This document shows, one piece after another, positions 10,986-21,577 of a stretch of DNA of 64,000 nucleotides. The translations under genes and the position numbers were made by a program. Source of the stretch: Lumnitzera littorea (taxonomy: Eukaryota > Streptophyta > Magnoliopsida > Myrtales > Combretaceae); contig JAMXBB010000007.1 of the NCBI GenBank assembly GCA_024138015.1, positions 69,936,798 to 70,000,797 on the forward strand, written 5' to 3'. The notes under the pieces are model-generated. The model saw only the letters and a list, made by a program, of their open reading frames with translations. It was not told the DNA's origin and did no database searches. The number at the start of each line of letters is the position of its first letter. Positions within the stretch are counted from its first letter, which is position 1.

Positions 10986-11913
10986 ATTAACTTTCCATAT
11001 CTATATTAAAAAAAAAAAAAAACAAAACAAAATAGAAGGCAACGATTATTTACAATAAGATTACTAAATTTAATATAAAGTTAGATATGATATTAATAAT
11101 TTTGTAGCTTTTTCAAAAGTTTTCTTAGAAATCACACAACCTTTCACTAACTAAGGAGTAATAAAAAAAAAACACATATAACATAGGGAAATAAAATATT
11201 TACAAAGAAACGAGCATAATCTAACATATAAAAAAAAATACAATATGTTACACGTAGATGCAATGCAATAGGGTCGATAATTAATAAATTATAGGAAGTA
11301 TGACGAATGTATGGTTAAGGAGCACCTTTATATATAAGTAGGTTTGAAATAGGATTTTTTTTTTTAAAAAGGAAGTTCATGAATACTTATATATTATTGT
11401 TTTTAGTTTTTCTTTAAATTTTCCCTTTTCTTTTAAGAATAAGAATGAGTCAACTATGGATTGATTAGGCTTTTCCTATAATTTAAGAATAATTACCCCT
11501 TTTTCAAAAAAGATGATGCAAAAGGGTAGAGTTTATGGGTCTTAAGCTTTATAACTTCAAGGGTTTTCGAAGAAAAGCCTAGTAAGCTATATCAAAGCTT
11601 GAGTGAGCTCGCTTATTACCGCCAGGCGGGGGTAAAGTCTCCAACAACCTAAGGGTTACACAACGGCGACCCGTCTTAAGTTCCTAAGGTAGCTCAAGTC
11701 CGATCACATCCAAACACACAGATGGTTACTTGAAAAATAAAAACCCCCTAACCCCATGAAGGCCCATTGGGTCGGGTTTTTCTTTTTCTTTGGGCCTGCA
11801 TCACTAAAAAACAATTAGTACAATTATAATACAAAACGAAAAGAAAATAATAATACAAAAGCCCATGAATAATTTTTTAATTTTCACATAGCTAACCTAC
11901 CAATAACCAATTC
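10986..11913 (-). other. Untranslated leader of internal 1, PBS lost
   Basis: The leader contains two blocks shared with internal 2 and with element B. One holds the 14-bp palindrome family ACTTATATATAAGT (near 11326-11340 and 11383-11393). The other is a more conserved block at about 11440-11780 (ACACAACGGCGACCCGTC, AAGGCCCATTGGGTCGGG). The primer-binding site next to the LTR is deleted: the sequence runs CCAATAACCAATTCTAACG where internal 2 has the PBS. This copy could not prime reverse transcription. Confidence 0.6.
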
Positions 11914-12829
11914 TAACGAGCCATATTTCGATTTCCTTTATTTAACTTATATTAAGCTTAGCCTGCTTAATATAAATTACTCAACATTAAACTAAGGGAA
12001 TACTTTTCTCAAAAAAATTTTAAAATTGGACTCATTAACCGGTTTAACTAGTAAAAAAATAAAATTAGGGTTTTCAGCTAAAAAACCCTAATTTAACCCT
12101 AATTTGACCATTAGTCTGCAAATATTCTAAAAAAAATTAAGTTTTAGAAAATTGAACCAAAAAACCGGATTTGGGGGTTAACCTATTAAAACCAATTTAC
12201 CATGTGAAAATTAAAAGAAATTGATGGGTTTTTTTGTAATTTTTCCTAAAAATATTAAAAATACATCTAAATTCACAAAAATAACTAAAAATGTTATTAT
12301 TATTATTTTTGTTACAAATTTAAAAAAGAAAGGAAATTTTTTTTTATTTTTAACAGTTGCCTCAAAGATACCTACGTATGAGCTAATCAAGATCAAACCA
12401 GCCGTAGTTTTATTTTTTTATAAAATTTTTAGTAGATGGGTTATTTTTATTTTGAAAACTGAGCCATGTTTACATTTTTATCAATTTATTATTTTAAGAA
12501 AAAAAACCTAAAAAAATCTAATTTTACTAAATTAAACAAAAATCCTAACTAACCATTATTTTAAAAAATCAATTTAGATTTTCTTTTAAAAAAAAACCTA
12601 GATGTTAGAAATATATATTTTTTATTAAAAAATTATCTTTCAAGAAAAACCTAATTTAACTAAAAAAAATTGAAAAATAAATAATAATAAAAAAAAACTT
12701 GCACTTAAATAATAAATTAATTAATAAAGGAAAAGTAAAATAAATAAATAACCAATAAAGCAAATTAAATAAATAAAATAAAATAATTAAAAAATTACTG
12801 AAAATTTTACCTAGCGTCTGATTGTCGGA

Positions 12830-13480
12830 GTTAATTGAGCCTGTAAGCGAAGCTAAGCGACGCTAAGGCGAGAATGGGCGTGCGCTAGGCGAATAAGGGC
12901 ATGCACTAGGCAACAACAGGCGTGTGCTGGGCGAGTAAAGGCCTACACTAGGAGATAACAAGGGTGCGTTAGGTGACTCACGGGTGATAATAGGCGAGTG
13001 AAGGGCTTACAATGGGCAACAGCAAGCATGCACGGGCAAGTCATAAGCGATAGTGGGTATGCGTTGGGATGATTGGGTAGTGACTCAAGGCGAGCATGGG
13101 TGAGACTAAGCGATACTTGGGCGAGGCATGAGCGACTACGAGCGAGCATAGGTGCTTGCTTAGGCACTACTAAGCATAGGTAAGGGCAATACGGGCAACG
13201 ATGGTGGTGTTGTAAGCACTACAAGCGATGGCTCAAGCATGCAGTAGTGAGATGTAAGCAGTGACTCAACGATAATAGGTGTTGCTTTGGCCGTCAATAG
13301 CAGTGGTTGTGGACTTCAATAGCGATGATTGTGGTATGTATACGCAGTGGTGACGCAGTAGTAGTTATGGTAGTATGTGATGGTGGTGTGCATATGTAGG
13401 CGATGGCACATGTGGTGTGGATGGTGGCACGTGACGATGGCGCACGTGGTGTGGGTGATGGCATATGGCAGAGCATATAA
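12830..13480 (-). repeat. G-rich minisatellite inside LTR2
   Basis: Same array as in LTR1, with units such as GGGCGTGCGCTAGGCGA, then GTGGTGTGGATGGTGGC-type units at the TATA side. More degraded than in LTR1. Open frames here are repeat by-products. Confidence 0.65.
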
Positions 13481-13537
13481 GAGTGTGATTAAGATAAGAT
13501 AAAAAAAAAAATAAACCTAAGTCCTTGGCCAACGTGC

Positions 13538-13586
13538 TATTTATAAGCCCAAAATCGAATATTTCGTATCAAAGATAGGAAAGATT
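13538..13586 (-). promoter_or_regulatory. LTR2 TATA box and upstream palindrome
   Basis: TATA box CTTATAAATA on the minus strand (plus 13538-13547). The inverted repeat at 13558-13586 (AATATTTCGTATC, loop AAA, GATAGGAAAGATT) has two mismatches relative to the perfect LTR3 form. Confidence 0.6.
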
Positions 13587-14001
13587 TGATTACGATTCTT
13601 TCATGATTTACCCTAGCTTCTAGAAGCCCTAACTAGTTTGGGCTTTCCTTTCTAAGCCCAAGCCGATCTATATTAGATCGAGTCAAGCCTAATAACTTAA
13701 TAAATCTTGATTTTAAGCCCCTAAATTAGATGAATACTTATTCTATATTAATCAAGCCTAAATTAATTAATTCAACCCGTTTCGTTACTTGATCTATTAA
13801 CTCAACTCAATCCAACACGACTTGACTTGACTCTTCCTATGACCTAACTTGATTTTTTTTTTCTCTTTTTTCTTTTCTTTTTCTTTCATTTTTTATTTTA
13901 ATTTTTGGTTTTTCAACTTTATTATTATTATTTTTTAATTTTTCTATTTATTTATTAACCTAGCTCAATTTGAAAATATTTGCAAAAATGAGGTGTCTAT
14001 A

Positions 14002-14016
14002 GTTGCCCAACTTTGT
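14002..14016 (-). promoter_or_regulatory. Polypurine tract of internal 2
   Basis: On the minus strand CAAAGTTGGGCAAC directly precedes the LTR start. It matches the usual AAGAGGGGCAAC-type plus-strand primer of this lineage, and the C-family copy at 31506-31520 has CAAAGAGGAGCAAC in the same position. Confidence 0.6.
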
Positions 14017-14090
14017 GGTAAAGTTTAATTAGAGCTTTGCTACAAAAACAAAAGAAATTCCCATTTTTGCTAGACCTGATTTAGATAATC

Positions 14091-14590
14091 TAAAGATGAT
14101 AGATCTCTTCAAGATTAAAACTTTGTTTTGGTGGATAATCTAAAGAGAATAGATCTCTTCAAAATTCCTTTTGGTTTAATCCAAAGAGGATAGATCTCTT
14201 CGAGATTCGTTTTGATTTGTGATCTAAAGAGGATAGATCTCTTCAAAAACTAATTTTCACTTTGGCTACCCCGAAGAGAATAGATCTCTTTAAGATTCAT
14301 TTTGACTAATCCAAAAAAGATAGATTTCTTTTAAATTCCTTTTGGTTAATTCGAAGAGGATGGATCTCTTTAGGATTTTTTTTTTTTATTATTCTGAAGA
14401 GGATAGATCTCTTTAAGATTGGTCTTTAGCTATTCCGAAGAAGATAGATTTCTTCAAGATTGGTCTTAATTGATCCGAAGAGGATAAATCTCTTCGAGAT
14501 TTGATTTGGTCTTAGCTAATCCAAAGAGGATAGATCTCTTTGAGATGGGTTTTGGTTGATCCAAAGAGGATAGATCTCTTTAAGATTTGT
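14091..14590 (-). repeat. Hairpin tandem array, 12 units, internal 2
   Basis: Twelve near-identical units with the core GAAGAGGATAGATCTCTTC. Core positions start about 14101, 14151, 14192, 14235, 14282, 14322, 14362, 14405, 14446, 14486, 14532 and 14572, a spacing of 40-50 bp. Each core is an inverted repeat, GAAGAG-N7-CTCTTC, and the spacers are T-rich (TTTTGGTTxAT). It is non-coding and lies in the 3' untranslated region of the element. Confidence 0.85.
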
Positions 14591-15174
14591 TTCAAAAACT
14601 AGTTTAATTCTTCTAAATATCTCTTTCCAAAAACTTTTAAGATTATTTTTTCTAAGATTGAAGGATTTCATAGATAGCAACTGATTGGCATGCTTAAATC
14701 AAATCCCAATATTCACTTATTCAATCAACAAAATTTTACTAAGGGACTGTGATTGCTTTCTCTTCCTTTTTTTTTTCTCTTTTCTTCTCTTTCTCTTTCT
14801 TTCTCCTTTCTTCTATTTCTTTTTTTTTTTTTCATTCTCTAAAATTTCCTAAACTTTTGAGTCTTGTAACTAGACCATGCTTATGCCTTAAATTTGCTTT
14901 GTTTGACACCGAATTTTAGTTTCCACTCTTCATAACTCCCAAATAACAAATCTCTTTTCGAAAGAAACAAAATTAAATAATTAAGAACATTTAATTTCAA
15001 TTTATTTGGTGATTCTAATTCATTGGTAAGGGTTTAGTGTTTAAGTGTAAGAGGAATGGTACTCAAGGGTTTATTAGTAAAGTGTTTGTTGGTCAATGAC
15101 CATCAGAATACAGAAACATTCTTGGATAGATTGGCAACTTTGGGTTCTTGAACACCACCTAGTAATGGCAACGT
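14591..15174 (-). other. 3' untranslated region of internal 2 with pyrimidine tract
   Basis: No coding blocks. A long C/T tract at about 14755-14835 matches in position the C/T tract of element B (36893-36960). Near 15120 the sequence changes abruptly into the tail of the gag-protease-G-patch gene, marking the deletion that removed all of pol. Confidence 0.6.
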
Positions 15175-18154
15175 CTAGTGGATGTCCAGAAATTCCATGT
15201 GAGCATGGTACAACTGATCTCTTCTCTTGCTTTTGATTTTAGCCTTCATTTCTTGAATCTCCTCTCCAATCGGCTCATACCCAAGCCCAAACGATTCAAT
15301 CTATTGCTTAGGCTGTTTCAAACGACCCTGTACCCCCTGTCTTGCTTATTCGATCATACTAACTTCATCGAAAATTTACAACCCTGGCTCTTCCAATTCT
15401 TCATCCTTAACATAGGGAATAGTTGTCCCTTTGTAAATCTTGTAATCTTACTCCCCGAGAATAGTAACCAACTGCCCGTTGGCTATGAATTTCACTTTCT
15501 AATGTAGACTAGATGGAATTGCCTCTACTGAATGAATCTACGGTCTTCTTAATAGAAGGTTGAAAGTTTGTGGTATATCCCGAACTTGAAAAGGAATAGT
15601 GAACATTTGTAGACCGATCTCGACTTACAACCTAATTTCTCCAATTATCTCTCTCTTTAACCCATCAAAAGCTCTTACTGAAATTGAGTTGGGCTTTATC
15701 TCAGTTGCATCGACTTTGAGTAAATTTAGTATCGCCAAGGGACATACATTCAATGAAGACCCATTATCTATTAGAACTTGAGCAACCACTCTCCCTGCAT
15801 ACTTAACCACTATGAAGAGGGGTTTCGTGTATTGGTCTCTTTCTTTACCTAGCTCATCTAACAAGAATGAAATTTGATCCATCACAAATACCGAGTTCAC
15901 TACCAACCCCAGCTTCTCAGTGGAAATCCCTTCAAGTACTTTGACATCTTTTAGAATTTTAATTAAAGCTTCCTAGTAAGTACCTGATGACAACAATAGG
16001 ACTATTAAGGACATTTGGGCTAGTACTTTGACTAACTGGTCCATTATCTTATACTCACTGGCTTTTACTAATTTCTTGACATCATTCTAATCTTTATCAT
16101 CCATATCCTTAAAGATCTTTCAAGAAGCCTCCTTTATAGTAGACTTCCTCTTGCCTTCCTCGATATGATCATAAACTTGTCTCGAGTATGTAAGCCCACT
16201 AACCATGGGTGATGAGGCCTTGGTATCTAATTCACCACTTGGTAATCTAGAGGTGCTGCTTTGTAATTCTCCAAGGCTATCGAGACATTGGAAGCAATCT
16301 TCTTGGGCTTTCCCAATTCCTTAACCTTCTTAGTCTTCCCGTCATACTTAAAAATCAACGGCTTGGGCCTGTCTTCAATCATTCCAACCATCACAACCAT
16401 CTTCTTGGCTTCTGCAACAAGTTTGTCTTCTTCCTCAAATTTTGGACCCCATCCAGTAGGTAATACATCAACATATACAATAGGTGAACTGGCGTAATCC
16501 ACTAAATACTCAAACTTCCCTAACGGTTCTCCTAGGGTATCAACCGTTGAATCGCTGGCTTCATATCTTTTTCTAAGCTCCTACTAAGTACTTCTCTTTT
16601 GTGATATTAGAATCGTCATAGCCATGATATCAGCTTTCTTTATCTTCTAATCCTTCAGCAGCTAATATATTGCCGGTCTAGTCTGAGTCCTATCTTTAAG
16701 ATTCATTTTCTGCAAATACTCGGTTTGCCTCAAATTCCAAGCTATCTCCTTAATAGTGATGGGGAGATTGTCTAGATCAATCTTCGGTTCAGAAACTTTA
16801 GTAATGATCATATTGATTGAGTTTCCATGATTTAGTAGAGGGTTATTACCCACATTGGGAATAGGAGTCTGGATGAAATCCAATTGAACCAATATGGCAT
16901 CAATAAGATCTTGGATCTTATGTTTGAGTCTCCAACACTGATCTATAAAGTGCCCCATTTGCCCTAGATGATAATCACAATGAAGCTCTAGGTTATAATC
17001 TCTTGGTCTTTGTCCTTCCCTTGGTATTTCAAACATCAGAAGGTTCTCTTTCCTTAGTTGTGCAAGAACTTGACTTAAAGGAATGAGAATACGGGTAAAC
17101 TGTCTTCTTTGTGGGTAGTTGTTTTGATTCGGATTCGATAGAGGATTAGATCCTCCATTCATGGCTACTGGGGCAGCAAGTTTGATAAGGTTGCCTATAT
17201 TGACAATGCTTATGGTGGCTTCTTTGGCTTTGTTGGAAAACCTCACAAGAGGTGTCTTCTTCTCAGCTACTTTAGGATTTGGAAGCCTTCCAATAGCAAT
17301 AACTTCCTCAATTCGACACCCTGGGGCCACAATTTTTGCAATGTTGGAGGCGGGGTGCCCGACCAGATGTTAGTAATATAGGCTTCCAAGAGTGTTGATG
17401 AAGGCGAAAGTTAAGTCCTTTTCTATTAAAGGTAGAGTCACCCTTACTGCCATGCCTCTCCATCTCAGAGCACATTCTTTAAAGTTTTTGTTGGTCTTCT
17501 TTCATAGATTATTTAAATCCCACATGGACAAGGCCACTTCATTTTTAAATTTATGCTGGTTGTAAAAAGCCCGTGCTAACTTATCCTAAGTATCGATCTC
17601 ATTCAAATGAAGTTAAGCATACTAGGATAAGGCGGACCCAGTAAAGCTGTCCTGAAAAGTCTAGACCATCACCTTGTCATACTTCATGTATTTTCCCATT
17701 TTTTTGATGTACAACTTAGTATGGAGCTTCGAGCAGCCAGTCCCATCGTATTTCTCAAATTCTAGCACTTTAAATCATTCCGAGAAGTCATTGTCTTCAT
17801 ATGTTGGCAAATTAATCATCCCTATCTATTCAAACCCATTAACCATTTCCAAGGTTTTCATTTTGTCGATCAACTTCTGCATGAACTTGCTTTCCATCTC
17901 ACGACGTTTCTCTTCGATCTCCTTCCTCTATACCTCAACATTAAGGGCTAATTCTTCATCTTCATTTCAGGGGGAGGGGTCGTTTCTACATTTTGATTTG
18001 GGTTGACTTGAGATTCTTGTTTGCCGTTAAGAATCCCAATAGCCTGAGTGAGAGCCTGAATCTGTTCGGTCATCTTATTCATGTTTTCTACCAAAGTTGC
18101 TACTTTCAGGTCGAGCTCAGTTTGATTGATGTTTCTAGTGCCTTAAGTTGACAT
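15175..18154 (-). pseudogene. gag-protease-G-patch polyprotein remnant, internal 2
   Basis: Same order as the copy at 6115-9094, from the ATG at plus 18152-18154. Its longest open stretch, 16662-17330, holds the end of gag and the zinc knuckle CDYHLGQMGHFIDQCWRL, followed by KIQDLIDAILVQLDF. Protease at about 15550-15910 keeps DNGSSLNVCP, VRAFDGLKREIIGEI and the FQV region, so the DNG active-site triplet survives here. The C-terminal G-patch reads SFGLGYEPIGEEIQEM. Frameshifts and stops still break the gene several times. No RT leader follows. Family length would be about 950-1000 residues to this point, which fits. Confidence 0.85.
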
Positions 18155-18559
18155 TCTGGCCCTAGAATGAGTGAAAATCGGGCTTCTAGTTGAGTTTGTT
18201 TGCTTAGACACTATCTTTGAAATCCTACATGAAAACCTAAGTTTTAGATATTTCGGTACATTAAAGATTTCTTTTTTTATTGTTTTTGTTTTTCTCTTTT
18301 TTATAACTTTTGTTGCTCTTTTGTTTGCCTCTTTTATGTTTTTTTTCTTTCCTTTTTTTCCCAAACTTTCTCTTTTTTTTAAAAAAAAAAAGTCAACTAA
18401 ACAAATAAATAAATGATAATAATAATAATGAGTAAGAGACTATACAATTAATGAAAATTTTATCTACTAAAGCTGCAAATTTATTAATCATAAGATCTAA
18501 CTTATACAACGAACTAAAAGAAAAACTCCTAACTAATCTTCCTAAAACCTTAAGTCCTA
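18155..18559. other. Spacer between ORF1 and gag, internal 2
   Basis: T-rich spacer equivalent to 9095-9469, with no coding blocks of its own. Confidence 0.45.
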
Positions 18560-19218
18560 TATCTACTTGAGCCAACGGATCTGGTTAGGACGAACTTCAT
18601 CAACTTCCCTCATAAGCCTTCATACCGTAACATTCCTTTATCAAATCTTGTTCTTCAAGAATTGATTTTCTTCCAACAACCTCTCGTTTTCCAACTTTAT
18701 CTCTTCAACAATTCCCTTACTTTCTTGGAATTAGGCTTCAGCTCTAGCCCGAATGGTATCCCGGTAGGCAAAAGACATGCTGGTTCTGGCCCGTATTTGA
18801 ATATGTTTGGAGCTTCATACCGTATCTTTCCAATCTTCTCCAATTGATCATAAATGAACTACTTGGTGGCTTGTTACTCTCCAACTTTACCCCTCAAAGT
18901 TCCTACATTGACTATCTATCTAACTTCTCTCTATTCCCATAGCATTACGAATTCTGCTAGGTATAGAATCAGAGTAGCCATAGGTAGACAAGGATCTTGA
19001 TAATTTATCATGACGATGTCCAAGGAGTCTCTATAGGCTATCTCTTGAAGTGGACCCAACTGTCTGGTGACACGAGTTGAGAAGTATCTTATATAACCAG
19101 TAATACCGATAAGGGGGACTCCTGCATAGTCAATGCACCCCAAGACGGCTTGAGTGCAGTAGCTCCATCTAGCTGTCCACATAAAGTCTACTAGCTGCAT
19201 TTTGTTGATAACAGACAC
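18560..19218 (-). pseudogene. ORF1 remnant (C-terminal third), internal 2
   Basis: The minus strand reads NKMQLVDFMWTARWSY, DYAGVPLIGITGYIRYF, RQLGPLQEIAYRDSL and IVMINYQDPCLP, close to 9899-10219 of internal 1. At about 19218 the sequence jumps to leader DNA that in internal 1 lies near 11257, so about 1.1 kb carrying the front of ORF1 was deleted. The role of the domain is unknown. Confidence 0.6.
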
Positions 19219-19879
19219 AAATGTAATGTAATAGGGGTCGGTAATTAATAAATTATAGGAAGTAGGACAAATCTGCGGTTAAGGAGCACCCTTATATATA
19301 AGTAAATTCGAAATAGAATTTTTTTTTAAAAACAAAGTTCATGAATACTTATATATAAGGGTTACTAGTTTTTCTTTAAATTTTCCCTTTTTTTTTTTTT
19401 AAGAATAAGAACAAGCCAACCGTAGATTGATTAGGCTTTTCCTATAATTTAAGAATAACTACCCCTTTTTCAAAAAAGATGATGCAAAAGGGTGGAGTCT
19501 ACGGGTCCCAAGCTCTGTAGCTTTAAGGCTTTCCGAAGAGAAGCCTAGTGTGCTATATTGAAACTTTAGTAGGCTTACCTATCACCGTAGGCAGGGGGTA
19601 AAGACCCCAACGACCTGAAGGTTACACAACAGCAACCCATCCTAAGTTTTTAAGGTGGTCTAGGTCTGACCACATCTAAATACATAGATGGTTACTTGAA
19701 AAATAAAAACCTTCAAACCCTATGAAGGCCCATTCGACTAGGTTTTTTTTTTTTTTTTCTTTGGGCCTGCATTACTAAAAAACAATTAGTACAACTATAA
19801 TGCAAAATGAAAAGAAAAATAATAATACAAAAGCCCATGAATAATTTTTTTAATTTTCATATAGCTAAACCACCAAGCT
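19219..19879 (-). other. Untranslated leader of internal 2
   Basis: Carries the TATATA palindrome pair (19292-19306 and 19348-19361) and the conserved block at about 19440-19760, as in internal 1 and element B. It is non-coding. Confidence 0.55.
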
Positions 19880-19897
19880 TCCCTAGTGGAGTCACCA
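19880..19897 (-). promoter_or_regulatory. Primer-binding site, tRNA-Arg type
   Basis: The minus strand reads TGGTGACTCCACTAGGGA four bases after the LTR end. It differs by two G/C-to-A/T changes from TGGCGACTCCACTGGGGA, the complement of the 3' end of a plant tRNA-Arg as I recall it. It would prime minus-strand DNA synthesis. Element B has a related site at 41323-41340. Confidence 0.7.
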
Positions 19898-20013
19898 ATT
19901 CTGTCGAGCCCTATTTCGATTACCTTAATTTAACCTATATTTAGCCCAGCCCGCTTAATGTAAATTACTCAATATTAAACTGAAGAAATACTTTTCTTAA
20001 AAAATTTTAAAAA

Positions 20014-20026
20014 TTGGAGTCACCAA
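20014..20026 (-). promoter_or_regulatory. PBS-like motif inside U5 of LTR3
   Basis: The minus strand reads TTGGTGACTCCAA, preceded by ACTAGTTAAACTAG. It repeats the start of the true PBS (19880-19897) about 115 bp inside the LTR. See also 3088-3100 and 41459-41471. Confidence 0.5.
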
Positions 20027-20794
20027 CTAGTTTAACTAGTAAAAAAATAAAATTAAGGTTTTTGGGCGAGAAAACCCTAATTTGACCACTAGTCTGTAAA
20101 TAATCTAAAAAAAATTAAGTTTTAGAAAATTAAACCAGAAAACCAAGTTCGGGGGCTAACCTATTAAAACCAAGTTACTATGTGAAAATTAAAAGAAATT
20201 GATTAGCTTTTTTGTAATTGTTCCTAAAAATATCAAAAATACATCTAAATTCACAAAAATAACTAAAAATGATTTTTATTACGAATTTCTAAAAGAAAGG
20301 AATTTTTTTTTTATTTTTAACAGTTACCCCGAAGGTGCCTACGCACACGCTAATGGGGATTAAACCGATCGTAGTTCTTTTTTTTTATATAAAATTTTTA
20401 GTAGGTGGTTTATTTTTATTTTGAAAATCACCTATGCTTACATTTTCAAAAATTTATTATTTTTAGAAAAAATCTAATTTTTCTATATTAAACAAAAACC
20501 TTAACTAACTATTATTTAAAAAAAAAACTCAATTTATATTTAAAAAAACCCTATATGTCAAAAATATATACTTTTTATTAAAAAATGATTTTTCAAGAAA
20601 AACCTAATTTAAGTAAAAAAATTTCAAAATAAATAATAATGAAAGAAAAACAACTGCACTTAAACAAAAAATTAATTAATTAAGGAAAAGAAAAATAAAT
20701 AAATAACCAATAAAGAAAATTAATAAAAAATAAATAAATAAAATAATAATAAAATTACTGAAAATTTTACCTAGCATCTAATCATCAGAGTTAG

Positions 20795-21470
20795 TCGAGC
20801 ATGTAGATGAAGCTAAGTGATGCTAAGGCGAGAGTGGGCATACGCTAAGTGATGGTGGGTATACGATGGGCAAGCATAGGCATACGCTAGGTGACAACAA
20901 GCATGCATTGGGCGAGTCATGGGCGATAGTAGGCGAACAAGGGGTGTACGAAGGGCAATAGTGAGCGTGTATGGGCAAGTCACAGGCAGCAGTAGGTGTG
21001 CATTGGGGTAACTAGACGGTGACTCAAGGCGAACACAGGTGAGACTAGGCGATGCTTCAGTGAGGTATAAGCAACTACGGGCGATAGTAGGTGAGCACGG
21101 GCTTGATTGGGCGAATGAAGGCAACACTAAGCGAGCAAGCAGCATGCGATGGACAACTACGGGTGAGCACAGGCGTTGGCTTGGGCGCTACTAAGCCTAG
21201 GTGAGGGTGACGTAGGTAACGATGGTGGTGCTCTGGGTGCTACGGGCGATGGCTCAGGTGTGCAATGACGAAACATAGGTAGTGACTCGACGATAGTGAG
21301 TAGTGCTTTAGCTATTAGTGGTGGTGGTTATAGACTTCAATGGCGGTGATTGTGGTATGTGTGTGTAGTAGTAGTTGTAATAGTATGTAACGGTAGCGTG
21401 CATGTGTAAGTGGTGTCGCGTAATAGTGGTGCATGTAGTGTGGGTGGTGGCGCGTAGCGACGTGTGTAAG
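20795..21470 (-). repeat. G-rich minisatellite inside LTR3
   Basis: Equivalent to the arrays in LTR1 and LTR2, with GGGCGAGTCATGGGCGATAG-type units. It is downstream of the TATA box on the coding strand. Confidence 0.65.
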
Positions 21471-21528
21471 AGTGTGATTAAGATAAGATAAAAAAAAAAA
21501 AAAAACCCTAAGTCCCTAACCAATGTGC

Positions 21529-21577
21529 TATATATAAGCCCAAAACCGAATCTTTCGTATCAAAGATACGAAAGATT
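21529..21577 (-). promoter_or_regulatory. LTR3 TATA box and perfect 13-bp palindrome
   Basis: TATA box CTTATATATA on the minus strand (plus 21529-21538). Eleven bases upstream lies AATCTTTCGTATC (21549-21561), loop AAA, GATACGAAAGATT (21565-21577), a perfect 13-bp inverted repeat. The position fits a protein-binding site in the LTR promoter or a hairpin. Confidence 0.65.

Larger units (their letters stand above)
11914..14001 (-). repeat. LTR2 of the A-family complex (shared middle LTR)
   Basis: About 2088 bp, similar to LTR3 end to end. The coding-strand start is at plus 14001 (TATAGACACC, for TGTAGACACC). The other end is TAACGAGCC at 11914, for TGTCGAGCC. It acts as 5' LTR for internal 1 and 3' LTR for internal 2. 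Confidence 0.85.

Noticed and set aside
10756..11058. Plus-strand 100-residue open frame
   Set aside because: It overlaps the front of the reverse-strand ORF1 remnant and ends in poly-Lys from an A run; it is a shadow frame.
11660..11700. Possible 25S/28S rRNA fragment (CCTAAGGTAGC resembles a conserved rRNA core)
   Set aside because: The match is about ten bases, and the equivalent positions in internal 2 and element B do not keep it.
14091..14590. CRISPR-like array
   Set aside because: Repeats are degenerate, spacers are related T-rich sequence rather than unique, and the setting is a plant retroelement 3' end.
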